A DNA stretch of 60,397 nt from Paucimonas sp. (GCA_028292545.1 JAQGMC010000024.1:1-60397); one strand, 5' to 3'; counted from the stretch's first letter, positions 48,172-57,826 are shown. The notes: a model not told the origin generated them from the letters alone. Translations and numbers: made by a program.

Positions 48172-49658
48172 CAATCGGGTTCGTTGATGGACAGGCGCTG
48201 CATCCGGTAGCGCAACTGGCGGAAGCTGATGCCCAGCAGTTCCGCCGCCTGGGTCCGGTTGAAATTGGTCTTGGCCAGCGCACGCAGGATGATGTCGCGC
48301 TCCACACAGTCCAGGTGCTGCGCCAGCGAGCGCGGCAAATCGTCGTCGGGCGCGGCAACTGCAACCGGCGCCGGCGCTGCGCCACCCACTTCGCGCAGGG
48401 AACTCGGCGCGACCCGGTAAGGCTCGGCATGGCTGGCCTGGACCTGGCTGGGGTCCGCAGCGGCAGCGGCGGCGACTTCGCGCTGCCGGTCGCGCTCACC
48501 GTCGCGGCCCTTTTCAGCCAGCGGCTTGAGCGCCAGGTCGGCGGCTTCTATGCTGCCATTGGCAAACGCCAGCGCGCGCTCGAGCACATTTTCGAGTTCG
48601 CGCACATTGCCCGGGAAAGGATAGTCGCGCAAAGCTTCAAGCGCTTCGCGCGACAGCAGCGGCGCCGCTTGCGGCGCGCTCAGGCGGTGCAGGATCGCCT
48701 CGGCCAGCATGCCAATGTCTTCGCGCCGCTCGCGCAGCGGCGGCAGGCTGAGCTCGATCACATTGAGCCGGTAATACAAATCCTGGCGAAAGCGGCCCTG
48801 CTCGACGCAGGCAGCCAGGTTCTGGTGCGTGGCGCTGATGATGCGCACATCGACCGGCTCTTCCTGGGTCGCGCCTACCCGCCGCACGCGCCGTTCCTGG
48901 ATTGCGCGCAGCAATTTCACCTGCATCGCCAGCGGCAGGTCGGCCACTTCATCGAGCAGCAGCGTGCCACCGCTGGCGGCATGGAAAAATCCTTCGCGAT
49001 CTTCGGCCGCACCGGTGAACGCACCTTTGCGGTAACCGAAGAACTCGGCTTCCATCAGGTTTTCAGGAATGGCGCCGCAATTGACGGCAACAAAAGGCTT
49101 GTCGCTGCGCGGGCTCAATGCATGTATGTCACGCGCCGCCAGTTCCTTGCCGGTGCCCGATTCGCCGGTGATGGCAACCGGCGCCATACTGCACGCCAGG
49201 CGCGCAATCTGCGCCTGCACCATGCACATGGCGCTCGACCGGCCAAGCAGGCGCAGGCTCGGCGCCGGTCCCGGCTTGGCGGCGGCGCGGCTTCCAAGGC
49301 CCAGCGCGGATTGCACCATTTGCCGCAACTGGTCCAGCCGTACCGGCTTGGACAGGTAGTCGAAGGCGCCAGCCTTGAGCGCCGACACTGCATTGTCGGC
49401 GCTGCCATACGCCGTAATGACGGCGATCGGCAGGTTGCGCGGCCCGGCGACGACTTCGCGCACCAATTCAATACCCAGGCCGTCGGGCAGGCGCATGTCG
49501 GTCAGCACCAGCGAATAGTCGCGCGCGGCGAGCGCCGAGCGCGCCTGCTCCAGGGTTTCGACGGCATCGACGTCGTGTCCCATCTTGATAAAAGTGATCG
49601 TCAGCAGTTCCCGCAGGTCTGCTTCATCGTCCACCACGAGTATGCGGGGGGAAGTCAT
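48171..49658 (-). CDS. pilR: Sigma-54-dependent response regulator PilR
   Basis: An NtrC-family activator of 495 residues. The receiver domain (about 5-115) has DDE and phosphoacceptor in LTDMRLPDG; the AAA+ domain has GESGTGKE and YRKGAFTGA, the sigma-54 contact motif; a linker precedes a Fis-type helix-turn-helix (NRTQAAELLGISFRQLRYRM). With PilS it activates sigma-54 transcription of pilin genes in pseudomonads; no pilin gene is adjacent here. Start and stop are both coupled by TGATG overlaps to pilS and ampD. Confidence 0.93.
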   Translation of the reverse strand: MTSPRILVVDDEADLRELLTITFIKMGHDVDAVETLEQARSALAARDYSLVLTDMRLPDGLGIELVREVVAGPRNLPIAVITAYGSADNAVSALKAGAFDYLSKPVRLDQLRQMVQSALGLGSRAAAKPGPAPSLRLLGRSSAMCMVQAQIARLACSMAPVAITGESGTGKELAARDIHALSPRSDKPFVAVNCGAIPENLMEAEFFGYRKGAFTGAAEDREGFFHAASGGTLLLDEVADLPLAMQVKLLRAIQERRVRRVGATQEEPVDVRIISATHQNLAACVEQGRFRQDLYYRLNVIELSLPPLRERREDIGMLAEAILHRLSAPQAAPLLSREALEALRDYPFPGNVRELENVLERALAFANGSIEAADLALKPLAEKGRDGERDRQREVAAAAAADPSQVQASHAEPYRVAPSSLREVGGAAPAPVAVAAPDDDLPRSLAQHLDCVERDIILRALAKTNFNRTQAAELLGISFRQLRYRMQRLSINEPD

Positions 49659-51388
49659 CAGGCAATCATTGCTTGCTTGGCCGGGCTGGCCGTCGCGGTT
49701 GAAAAGGTAATGACGAAACGGCCTTTGCCGCGCGTGCGGCCGGCAGAGGATGCCGGCATTGTCTCTGCACGGTACTCGTAATCGAGCATCGCGCCATTAT
49801 TCAGGCATAGCTCACGGGCAACGTAGAGCCCAAGGCCCGTACCCTTGCTGGAGGTCGTATAAAACGGCTCGAACAGGTGGGCGCGTACTTCAGGCGTGAT
49901 GCCCGGGCCATCGTCCTGGACATGCAATTCAAGCGGGCCGCCGCCTTCGCGCACGGCAAACAAGCGCACGCTGCCGGGCTGGTTGCTGGCATAGCGCAAG
50001 GCATTGGACAACAGGTTCACAATTACTTCACGCAAATGGAGCAGGTCAAAGGATGCGCCTTGCGCCGGCATCTCGCCCAGCGCAATCACGCCCGGCTTCA
50101 CCGATTGCGCGCTCACGAATTCTGCCACGATCTCAGCCACCGCCATGCCCAGGTCGGTTGGCGCGCCCGGCTGTTGTGCCTTGCGCGACAGCTTGAGGAT
50201 ATCCTCGATCATGCGGTTCAGACGCAGCACGTTGTCGTCGACGATCTGGGCCAGGCGACGTTGCGCATCGTCCAGCGGCTCTTCAGCCAGCAGGGAGATG
50301 GCATAGGAAATGGCCGACAAGGGATTGCGGACTTCATGCGCAATGCTGGCAGTCAGGCGCCCCATCGACGCCAGCTTCAATTGCTGCGCCCGGTTTTCAA
50401 TTTCACTGACATCTTCCAGGAAGACGACGGTGCGGGCGGAATCAAGTCCGCCCGGCACCGCGGGCACGAAGCGCAGGCGCGCATGCGTGACTGGTTCGCG
50501 CCAGGCCGGCGCTTTGCCCGCCACGCCGGTGGCCAGGTCAGCATGTTTGATCAGCACGAAAAATGGCGGGCTCACCGCGCCTTCGCCAGAGGTGGGAAAA
50601 GCTTGCCAGGCGCGGAAGGCATCGCTGATCGGGCTGAGGGCGGGCAAGTCGGTCAGGCGCGGCGCTCCCCCCAGGTCGGCCAGCGAAATGTTGAGCATGC
50701 GCTCCGCGGCGGGATTGGCGACATAGACTTGCGTCGCGCCATCGATGACCAGGATACCGTCACCGGTGTCGGCAATGATGATGCGGTTGATCGCTTGCTG
50801 CGCCTGCAGGCTGGCTTCGCGTTCCAGCGCCAGGCGTTCCTGGCGCACCAGCCTGCCCGCCAGCCGGTTGAGCGCGACGACCGCGGAAAAAAATGCCGCA
50901 CCTGCCAGGCCCGACTGCGAGAACACGGGTTCGGCGCCGAAGCGGATGAAGTCGAAAGCGGACTGGCCCAGCATCACCAGTGTGACCAGCGATGCCAGGA
51001 ACAAGGCCGGCACCAGCGGCAACAGGATCGCGCCGCCCGCCAGCGGGAACAGGAACAGGATGCCCAGGCCGCTGCGCGCGCCGCCGGCTGCTATATAGAA
51101 GGTCGACATCACCGCAATGTCGACCGCGATGCCGACCATGACTTGCAAGGTGAAATTGCGGCGCGTCAAGGATGGCAGCACCAGCGCCGCCAGCGCCAGC
51201 CCGAGATACAGCACGCAAGTTTCCAGGTACAGGAATTGGTCGAAGACCCAGAAGCCTTCGCGGCTGTTGAACATCAGGTAGAGCAGCAGCACGACGGCAA
51301 TCGCGAGCCGGGTCGCGTTGAATGCCTGCAAGGTCAGCCAGAAAGTGTCGCTCTCGGCCGGCGAGCGCTTCCTGGTGGGATTGCTCAT
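49658..51388 (-). CDS. pilS: Sensor histidine kinase PilS
   Basis: A membrane sensor of 576 residues, partner of PilR. About six N-terminal membrane segments (20-200) lead to a PAS domain (about 205-320), then the H-box in LTASIAHEVRNPLSAISYA (His about 352) and an HATPase domain with NLLSNALRYA, DDGPGI and GTGLGLYVA. ATG at 51386-51388. PilS senses pilin levels in the membrane in Pseudomonas; the same is expected here. Confidence 0.93.
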   Translation of the reverse strand: MSNPTRKRSPAESDTFWLTLQAFNATRLAIAVVLLLYLMFNSREGFWVFDQFLYLETCVLYLGLALAALVLPSLTRRNFTLQVMVGIAVDIAVMSTFYIAAGGARSGLGILFLFPLAGGAILLPLVPALFLASLVTLVMLGQSAFDFIRFGAEPVFSQSGLAGAAFFSAVVALNRLAGRLVRQERLALEREASLQAQQAINRIIIADTGDGILVIDGATQVYVANPAAERMLNISLADLGGAPRLTDLPALSPISDAFRAWQAFPTSGEGAVSPPFFVLIKHADLATGVAGKAPAWREPVTHARLRFVPAVPGGLDSARTVVFLEDVSEIENRAQQLKLASMGRLTASIAHEVRNPLSAISYAISLLAEEPLDDAQRRLAQIVDDNVLRLNRMIEDILKLSRKAQQPGAPTDLGMAVAEIVAEFVSAQSVKPGVIALGEMPAQGASFDLLHLREVIVNLLSNALRYASNQPGSVRLFAVREGGGPLELHVQDDGPGITPEVRAHLFEPFYTTSSKGTGLGLYVARELCLNNGAMLDYEYRAETMPASSAGRTRGKGRFVITFSTATASPAKQAMIA

Positions 51389-51391
51389 CGT

Positions 51392-51688
51392 TCAGCCCCG
51401 GTGCCGCAGGCGGTGCTCGAGGCTGCAGAAGGCGGGACCATCCACACGACCGTCATCGCCCGGGCCGGCAACGCGAATCGCCTCGGACGCAGGAACATGC
51501 AACCCGCATTCGACACAGCGCACCATGGGTTCGGGTGGCGCTACGGCCGGGGCTGCTGCTGAGCCTGCGGCCGTGCCCGCAGCGCCGGCCGAACTGTCGC
51601 GGCGACGCCCGGCGGCAGCAGACTTCTTCATGTGCAGGTACCACATGACGATGAAGAAAACGATGACGACCCACAGCAGCAGTTTCAC
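51392..51688 (-). CDS. Small membrane protein with a cysteine motif (PP0621-like)
   Basis: A 98-residue protein: an N-terminal membrane segment (LLLWVVIVFFIVMWYL, 3-18), an Ala-rich linker, and a C-terminal domain with VRCVECGLHVP, then FCSLEHR, a C-x2-C plus Cys/His arrangement likely to bind zinc. It belongs to a small family found between ccsA-like and pilS genes. The start is GTG at 51686-51688, overlapping the ccsA-like stop as GTGA; longer readings upstream lack support. Function unknown. Confidence 0.78.
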   Translation of the reverse strand: MKLLLWVVIVFFIVMWYLHMKKSAAAGRRRDSSAGAAGTAAGSAAAPAVAPPEPMVRCVECGLHVPASEAIRVAGPGDDGRVDGPAFCSLEHRLRHRG

Positions 51689-52494
51689 GCCACGCCCCTG
51701 TGCAGCACCACCTCGAGCACGAAACGGCTGCCGACATAGGCCAGCAGCAAGGTCGCGAAACCGGATAGCGTGAAAGACAGGGCCGTCTTGCCGCGCCAGC
51801 CGCGCCAGTGGCGACCGGCCAGCAAAGCGCCAAACAATACCCAGGACATCAGCGTGAACACAGTCTTGTGGTCGATCCGGAAAACTTGCCCGAACAACTG
51901 CTCGGAAAACACGATGCCTGACAAGACCGTCAGCGTGAGCAGCGCAAAGCCGAAGCCGATCAGCCGGAACAGCAGTTTTTCCATCGTCAGCAAAGCCGGC
52001 AACTTTTCGATCGCCGCGCTGAACCAGCCTTGCATCGGCGGCGCGCCGCGCCGGTGCAGGCGCGATTCCTGGACTGCCATCAGCACTGCATGGAAAGCGG
52101 CGATTGTGAGCGTCGAATACGCCAGCACCGCAACCGCGATATGCCAGGAAAACACCACCGGCTTGCCTTGCAGCGGCACCACGGTGCCAGGGAAAAGCGC
52201 CGGCAGCACGGTAGCGACCGCAGCGCAGGGCAGCACCAGCACGCGCAAGCCATCGAGCGTCATGTTGCGGTTTTCGAGCCACCAGGCAGCCACCGAAATC
52301 CATAATGTCGCTGACAGCACAGTGGCAAAACCGAGCCGCAAGCCGCCGCCTGGCAATGCCTCGGCCCACAGCGCGACTGCGTGCAGGCACCAGCCGAGCA
52401 GGCTGCCAACCGATACCAGGCGACGCTGGGAAAGCGGCAAAAATGCGCACAGCGCATACAGCAGCGCGGCAACAATGACGAAGGCGTTTGGCAT
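51685..52494 (-). CDS. CcsA/YpjD-like cytochrome c assembly protein
   Basis: An inner-membrane protein of 269 residues with about eight hydrophobic segments and the CcsA/CcmC-like pattern, including FSWHIAVAVLAYSTLTIAAFHA and DHKTVFTLMSWVLFGALLAGRHWRGW, with conserved His residues that could ligate haem. The family member next to ffh is usually called YpjD, with uncertain role. It is divergent from ffh and begins the run ccsA-PP0621-pilS-pilR-ampD. Confidence 0.87.
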   Translation of the reverse strand: MPNAFVIVAALLYALCAFLPLSQRRLVSVGSLLGWCLHAVALWAEALPGGGLRLGFATVLSATLWISVAAWWLENRNMTLDGLRVLVLPCAAVATVLPALFPGTVVPLQGKPVVFSWHIAVAVLAYSTLTIAAFHAVLMAVQESRLHRRGAPPMQGWFSAAIEKLPALLTMEKLLFRLIGFGFALLTLTVLSGIVFSEQLFGQVFRIDHKTVFTLMSWVLFGALLAGRHWRGWRGKTALSFTLSGFATLLLAYVGSRFVLEVVLHRGVA

Positions 52495-52639
52495 CGCTCA
52501 AGTCTACACCATGTGCCTGCCAGACAAGCCCTTCGGGGGCCGGGCTGGCGCTTGCCGCATCGGTTAAAATTGCCCCTCGTTTGCCGGGTAGCGGCCTGCC
52601 CGCGCCCCCTCCTCTGCCGCCTGAACCGGGACTCATCCA

Positions 52640-54007
52640 ATGCTGGACAATCTGACACAACGGCTCGCCAAGGTCGTCAAGACCATGCGCGGCGAAGCAC
52701 GCCTGACTGAATCGAATACGGCCGACATGCTGCGCGAAGTGCGGCTGGCCTTGCTGGAAGCCGACGTGGCCCTGCCCGCGGTGCGCGAATTCATTGCCCG
52801 GGTCAAGGAAAAGGCGCTCGGCGAAGAAGTCATCGGATCGCTGTCGCCGGGCCAGGCGCTGGTTGGCGTGGTGCAGGACCAGCTGGCCGCCCTGATGGGC
52901 GGCGACCTCGGGCCGGAAGCCTCACAGCTCAATTTCGCAACCCAGCCGCCGGCGATCATCCTGATGGCGGGCTTGCAAGGCGCCGGCAAGACCACCACCG
53001 TGGGCAAGCTGGCGAAATACCTGCGCGAGCAAAAGAAGAAAAAAGTTCTGACCGTTTCCACCGACATCTACCGCCCGGCCGCCATAGGCCAGCTGGAAAC
53101 TGTCACGCGCCAGGCCGGCGCAGATTTCTTCCCCTCGCAGCCAAGCGAAAAACCGGTCGACATCGCCCGCAATGCGATCGATTTCGCGCGTCGGCATTAC
53201 AACGATGTGGTCATCATCGACACTGCCGGCCGGCTCGGCATTGACGAAGCAATGATGCGCGAAATCAGCGAATTGCATGCCGCCGTCAAGCCGATCGAAA
53301 CCCTGTTCGTGGTCGACGCCATGCTCGGCCAGGATGCGATCAACACGGCAAAGGCATTCAACGACGCCCTGCCACTGACGGGCATCGTGCTGACCAAGCT
53401 CGATGGCGACGCCCGTGGTGGCGCCGCGCTTTCAGTGCGGCATGTGACGGGCAAGCCGATCAAGTTCGCCGGCGTGGCCGAGAAACTCGATGGGCTGGAA
53501 GCCTTCGACCCGGCGCGCATGGCGGGCCGCATCCTCGGCATGGGTGACATCCTGGCCCTGGTGGAAGAAGCCAGGAAGGGTGTCGACGTGGCGGCGGCGC
53601 AGGAGCTGGCGACCAAGATCAAGGGTGGCGGCAAGTTCGACCTGAACGACTTCAAGGCCCAGTTGTCGCAAATGAAAAGCATGGGCGGCATGGCGGGCCT
53701 GCTCGACAAGCTGCCCGCCCAGTTCCAGCAAGCCGCCAGCGGCACCAATATGGACCAGGCTGAAAAACAGGTCCGGCGCATGGAAGGCATCATCAATTCA
53801 ATGACGCGGCAAGAGCGCAGCAAGCCGGAATTGATCAAGGCTTCGCGCAAGCGCCGCATCGCCACCGGCGCCGGCGTGCAGGTGCAGGAAGTTAACCGCA
53901 TGCTGGCGCAGTTCGAGCAAATGCAGTCGATGATGAAGAAACTGAAGGGTGGCGGACTGATGAAGATGATGCGCGGGATGAAGGGCATGCTGCCCGGCGC
54001 GCGCTGA
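52640..54007 (+). CDS. ffh: Signal recognition particle protein Ffh
   Basis: Binds 4.5S RNA and signal sequences and targets nascent inner-membrane proteins. The 455-residue chain has the N domain, G domain with GLQGAGKTT (111-119), DTAGRLGID and TKLDGDARGG, and the Met-rich M domain (MKKLKGGGLMKMMRGMKGML) that binds RNA and signal peptides. ATG at 52640. It is divergent from the ccsA-like gene with 145 bp between. Confidence 0.98.
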   Translation: MLDNLTQRLAKVVKTMRGEARLTESNTADMLREVRLALLEADVALPAVREFIARVKEKALGEEVIGSLSPGQALVGVVQDQLAALMGGDLGPEASQLNFATQPPAIILMAGLQGAGKTTTVGKLAKYLREQKKKKVLTVSTDIYRPAAIGQLETVTRQAGADFFPSQPSEKPVDIARNAIDFARRHYNDVVIIDTAGRLGIDEAMMREISELHAAVKPIETLFVVDAMLGQDAINTAKAFNDALPLTGIVLTKLDGDARGGAALSVRHVTGKPIKFAGVAEKLDGLEAFDPARMAGRILGMGDILALVEEARKGVDVAAAQELATKIKGGGKFDLNDFKAQLSQMKSMGGMAGLLDKLPAQFQQAASGTNMDQAEKQVRRMEGIINSMTRQERSKPELIKASRKRRIATGAGVQVQEVNRMLAQFEQMQSMMKKLKGGGLMKMMRGMKGMLPGAR

Positions 54008-54016
54008 CCAGGCACA

Positions 54017-54045
54017 GCGCCGGGGCTGCTTTCGCGCCCCGGCGC
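54017..54045 (+). terminator. Hairpin after ffh
   Basis: Arms GCGCCGGGG and CCCCGGCGC with an 11-base loop begin 9 bp after the ffh stop. Very stable, but without a T-run, so termination may be partial or factor-dependent. Confidence 0.55.
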
Positions 54046-54262
54046 GGCTGCTGCGGCACTGCTTGGCCGAAGCTGGGACCGGCCCTCTTGTGCCCCCTCC
54101 TGCCCCTTGCTGCGACTGCACTGCCGTGACGGCCTCGCATCAAGGGCGCGCTCATAGAGGGAAAATTGCAAAAAACGCTTGCATCGATGGCAAAAGGCCA
54201 CCACTATTAGCGGTGCCTATATGGGCGCATTTTCCCAACCCTTTTGTGAAGGAGGTCCGAAG

Positions 54263-54742
54263 ATGGCAACAGCCAAGAAAGCGGCCAGCAAAACAGCCGC
54301 CAAAAAACCGGCAGCCAAGAAAGCCGCAGCTAAACCTGCAGCCAAACCGGCAGCGAAAAAAGTAGCAGCCAAACCGGCCGCCAAGAAAGTCGCCGCCAAG
54401 CCTGCAGCCAAGAAAGCCGCAGCGCCCAAGAAAGCCGCAGCACCGAAGAAAGCAGCAAAGCCTGCAGCAGCAAAAAAAGCAGCAACGCCACGTAAGCCCA
54501 ACGCAGCATTCATGAAGCCCCTGACGCCGTCGACCGAACTGTCGGCAGTGGTAGGCGCAGCACCGATGCCGCGTACTGAAGTCACCAAGAAGGTCTGGGA
54601 GTACATCAAGAAGAACAAGCTGCAGGATGCGACCAACAAGCGCAACATCAATGCAGACGATAAGCTGAAAGCTGTCTTTGGCGGCAAGAAGCAAGTGTCC
54701 ATGTTCGAGATGACCAAACTCATCGCCGGCCACTTGAAATAA
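54263..54742 (+). CDS. SWIB-domain protein with histone H1-like N-terminal tail
   Basis: A 159-residue protein. Residues 1-75 are Ala/Lys/Pro repeats (KKAAAKPAAKPAAKK) like the histone-like protein at 41.5-42.1 kb. Residues 80-157 form a SWIB/MDM2 domain: FMKPLTPSTELSAVVG, VTKKVWEYIKKNKLQD, NKRNINADDKLKAVFG, FEMTKLIAGHLK. It likely binds DNA through the tail, while the SWIB part recognises proteins or chromatin. ATG at 54263 follows AAGGAGGT, a near-perfect ribosome site. It has its own 255-bp upstream region after ffh. Confidence 0.92.
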   Translation: MATAKKAASKTAAKKPAAKKAAAKPAAKPAAKKVAAKPAAKKVAAKPAAKKAAAPKKAAAPKKAAKPAAAKKAATPRKPNAAFMKPLTPSTELSAVVGAAPMPRTEVTKKVWEYIKKNKLQDATNKRNINADDKLKAVFGGKKQVSMFEMTKLIAGHLK

Positions 54743-54760
54743 TCTTCTTTCCAGGTGCCA

Positions 54761-54794
54761 AACAAAAACGCCCGCTCACGCGGGCGTTTTTGTT
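54761..54794. terminator. Bidirectional terminator
   Basis: AACAAAAACGCCCGC and GCGGGCGTTTTTGTT flank TCAC, giving a GC stem with A/T-rich arms in both directions. It ends the SWIB gene (plus) and the FAD/Fe-S oxidoreductase gene (minus). Confidence 0.9.
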
Positions 54795-54814
54795 TCTGCC
54801 CCAGGCCCGTGGGC

Positions 54815-57800
54815 TCAGGGGCTTCCTTGCGCGTCCTGAATCTCCTGTATCTCCTGCATGCCCTGCCTGGCCTGGTTGCCCTGTATCGCCGGCAGCGCCG
54901 GCGCACCCGGCACGGTGCTGTGCGCCGCTTCATGCGCCAGCAGCAGCAGTTCGGCCAGGTGCAGCACGCGGCGCCCTGTTTCCTGCTGTATCTGTTCGCG
55001 GCAGCTGAAGCCATTCGTCAGGATATAGGTCGCATCTGCCTGGGCGCGCACTGCCGGCAGCAACACCTCTTCGCCCACCGCCCTGGAGATGGCGACATGG
55101 TCCGGGTTGAAGCCGAAGGAGCCGGCCATGCCACAGCAGCCGCTGTCGATGAAATTGGCGCGCGCGCCAAGCTGGCGCAGCAGCTTGCGCTCACCTTCAT
55201 TGCCGAACAGCGACTTCTGATGGCAGTGGGTGTGGACCAGCACATCGACGTCAAAGCGCGGTGGCTGGTAGTCGTGCGCAGCCAGGAAATCGCCGAGCAA
55301 CCAGCTCCTGGAGGCTAGCGCAGCCGCCCGGGGATCGTCCGGGAACAGCTTGCCCAATTCATCCTTGAACACCGACATGCAACCGGGCTCGAGGCCGACC
55401 ACGCCGGCAAAGGCTGGGTCGGCGAGATCGTCGCCCAAGGCATCGAGGATGGCGCCAAGCTGCTTGCGCGCGCGATCGAGGTAGCCGAAGTCATAGAGCG
55501 GCCGGCCACAGCAAAGGGGCGCTTTGGGCAGGACCGCTTCGAAACCGGCATGGCCCAGCACGCGCGCTGCAGCTTGCGCGATTTCGGGATGGAAGTTTTC
55601 GCAAAAGGTGTCGACCCAGAAAATCACCTTGCGCGCGCTCGGCGCGGGCGCCGCTTGCACGGCCGCCAGGCGGCGATAGGAACGCGGCGCAAACCGGGGC
55701 AGCGCGCGCGAGCTGGCGACGCCGGCAATGCGCTTGGCCAGCTTGGACAGCAGCGGCGACTGCGTCACCAGGTTGGCCAGGCCCGGCAGGCGCGCCGCCA
55801 TTGGCGCCCAGTTGCCGATGCGGCCCATGCTCCAGGCCTGGCGCGGCCGCGGCTGGTGCTGGTAATAATGCGACAGGAATTCCGCCTTGTAGGTGGCAAG
55901 GTCGGTATGGGTCGGGCAATCGCTGCGACAACCCTTGCAAGCCAGGCACGTGTCCAGCGCTTGCTTCACTGCTTCGCTGCGCCAGCCATCTTTTACCACC
56001 TCGCCTTGCAGCATTTCCCACAACAGGCGCGAGCGACCGCGCGTGGAAAAGCGCTCATCGCGGGTGGCGCGATAGCTGGGGCACATGGTGCCACCCTTGA
56101 GCGAGCGGCATTTGCCCATGCCCACGCAACGCTCGACGGCGCGCTGGAAGCCCGGCCCTTCGGCGCTGCGAAAATCGAAGTTCGTGGACCAGCTGACGAC
56201 TTTATATTGCGGTCCCATGCGCAGGTTTTCATCTACGCGGAAGGGATGCACCAGCTTGCCCGGGTTGAGGCGGTTGCGCGGATCCCAGGCCTGCTTGAAG
56301 TCGTGCATCGCCTGCATCAATTCCTCGCCAAACATGATGGGCAGGAATTCCGCCTTGGCCTGGCCATCGCCATGTTCGCCTGACAGCGAACCGCCGAAGG
56401 CCACCACCAGGCTGGCGGCTTCGCGCGCAAAGCGGCGAAACTTCAGCACCCCTTCGGCCGATCGCAAATCGAAAGTGATGCGCGCATGCACGCAGCCATC
56501 GCCGAAATGCCCGAACAGGGAAGTGCGGTACCCAAAGCTGTCGACCAGTGCCTGGAAGGCACGCAAATAATCGCCGAGCCGGGCCGGATCAACGGCTGCA
56601 TCTTCCCAGCCGACCTGTGGGTCCGGCACGGCGGGATCGATGGAAAGCTGGGTTGCGGAAGCGCCGGTTTCGCGTATCGACCAGATCCTGGCTTGCAAGG
56701 CTGGATCCTCGACCAGCCAGGTGCTGGGGCGTGGGCCGCTGGGACGTGCGCGGAAGTAGTCTGCCGCTGCCTGCGCCTGGACCGTGGCTGCGGAAATCGT
56801 ATCGGCGCCGAATTCCATCACGACCCAAGCATCCCCCGCTGGCAGCAGCGCAATTTCCTGCGCGCGCAAGCCGCGCGCTTGCAGGCCGCGAATGATTTGC
56901 CGGTCCAGGCCCTCGATGGCGATCGGGCCGAAACCCAGGTATTCGGGCACCGCATCGGCCGCTAAATAAATGTCGTCATAACCCAGCACCAGCACGACAC
57001 GGCAGGCCGGGCTTTTCACCAGCCTGACCCGGGCCTGCAAGGTGAGTGCGCACGTGCCTTCGGTTCCCACCAGCGCCTGCGCCAGGTTGAATCCATTCTC
57101 GGGCAACAGCGCGTCCAGGTTGTAGCCCGACACGCGCCGCTTGATGCGCGGGAAACGCGCCCGGATGCGCTCGGCATGCTGGTCGCGCAGCGTGCGCAGC
57201 CGTGCATGGATTTCACCCCTGCGCCCACCCGTTTCAATGATGCGCGCCAGCTCTGCCTCGGATGTCGGCCCGACCCAGAAGCGTTCGCCATCGTAAGTCA
57301 GCACTTCCAGCGCTTCGACATTTTCCAGCGTCTTGCCCGCCATGACGGAATGCGGACCGCAGGAATTGTTGGCGATCATGCCGCCCAGTGTGCAACGGCT
57401 GTGGGTGGAAGGGTCGGGTGCGAAGGTCAGGCCATGCACCTGCGCCGCATCGCGCAGCGAATCGCAAATGACACCCGGCTCGACCAGCGCGGTGCCGGCC
57501 ACGGGATCGATTTCCAGTATGCGGTTGCAGTGAACGGAAAGGTCGAATACCACTGCCACGTTCACCGTTTGCCCGTTCATTGAGGTGCCAGCGCCGCGCG
57601 TCAATACCGGCGCATCGTGCCGGCGGCAGATTGCGACGCCGCGTACGAATTCATCCAGGCTGCGGGGAACCACCACGCCGATGGGCACCTGCCGGTAGTT
57701 GGAAGCGTCCGATGCATAAGTGGCGCGATGCGCCTCATCGAAGCGCACGCTGGCGCCAAGTTCACGCCGCAGGTCCGCTTCGAGCGCCTGCCAACTGCTC

Positions 57801-57826
57801 TGCCGGCTGCTATTCATGTCATTCAT
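54815..57826 (-). CDS. FAD-linked and Fe-S oxidoreductase, YdiJ type
   Basis: A 1003-residue fused 2-hydroxyacid dehydrogenase. The N-terminal half is a FAD-binding type 4 domain (VLTRGAGTSMNGQTVN, NNSCGPHSV) and FAD-oxidase C-terminal domain (LFGHFGDGCVHARI, SGEHGDG). Next is a ferredoxin-like segment with CVGMGKCR and CLACKGCRSDCP for 4Fe-4S clusters, then CCG domains (CCGRPLYDFG, CCGMAGSFG). E. coli YdiJ, of similar length, oxidises D-2-hydroxyglutarate or lactate; substrate here is not proven. ATG at 57824-57826, or 57817. It follows the lytic transglycosylase. Confidence 0.88.
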   Translation of the reverse strand: MNDMNSSRQSSWQALEADLRRELGASVRFDEAHRATYASDASNYRQVPIGVVVPRSLDEFVRGVAICRRHDAPVLTRGAGTSMNGQTVNVAVVFDLSVHCNRILEIDPVAGTALVEPGVICDSLRDAAQVHGLTFAPDPSTHSRCTLGGMIANNSCGPHSVMAGKTLENVEALEVLTYDGERFWVGPTSEAELARIIETGGRRGEIHARLRTLRDQHAERIRARFPRIKRRVSGYNLDALLPENGFNLAQALVGTEGTCALTLQARVRLVKSPACRVVLVLGYDDIYLAADAVPEYLGFGPIAIEGLDRQIIRGLQARGLRAQEIALLPAGDAWVVMEFGADTISAATVQAQAAADYFRARPSGPRPSTWLVEDPALQARIWSIRETGASATQLSIDPAVPDPQVGWEDAAVDPARLGDYLRAFQALVDSFGYRTSLFGHFGDGCVHARITFDLRSAEGVLKFRRFAREAASLVVAFGGSLSGEHGDGQAKAEFLPIMFGEELMQAMHDFKQAWDPRNRLNPGKLVHPFRVDENLRMGPQYKVVSWSTNFDFRSAEGPGFQRAVERCVGMGKCRSLKGGTMCPSYRATRDERFSTRGRSRLLWEMLQGEVVKDGWRSEAVKQALDTCLACKGCRSDCPTHTDLATYKAEFLSHYYQHQPRPRQAWSMGRIGNWAPMAARLPGLANLVTQSPLLSKLAKRIAGVASSRALPRFAPRSYRRLAAVQAAPAPSARKVIFWVDTFCENFHPEIAQAAARVLGHAGFEAVLPKAPLCCGRPLYDFGYLDRARKQLGAILDALGDDLADPAFAGVVGLEPGCMSVFKDELGKLFPDDPRAAALASRSWLLGDFLAAHDYQPPRFDVDVLVHTHCHQKSLFGNEGERKLLRQLGARANFIDSGCCGMAGSFGFNPDHVAISRAVGEEVLLPAVRAQADATYILTNGFSCREQIQQETGRRVLHLAELLLLAHEAAHSTVPGAPALPAIQGNQARQGMQEIQEIQDAQGSP

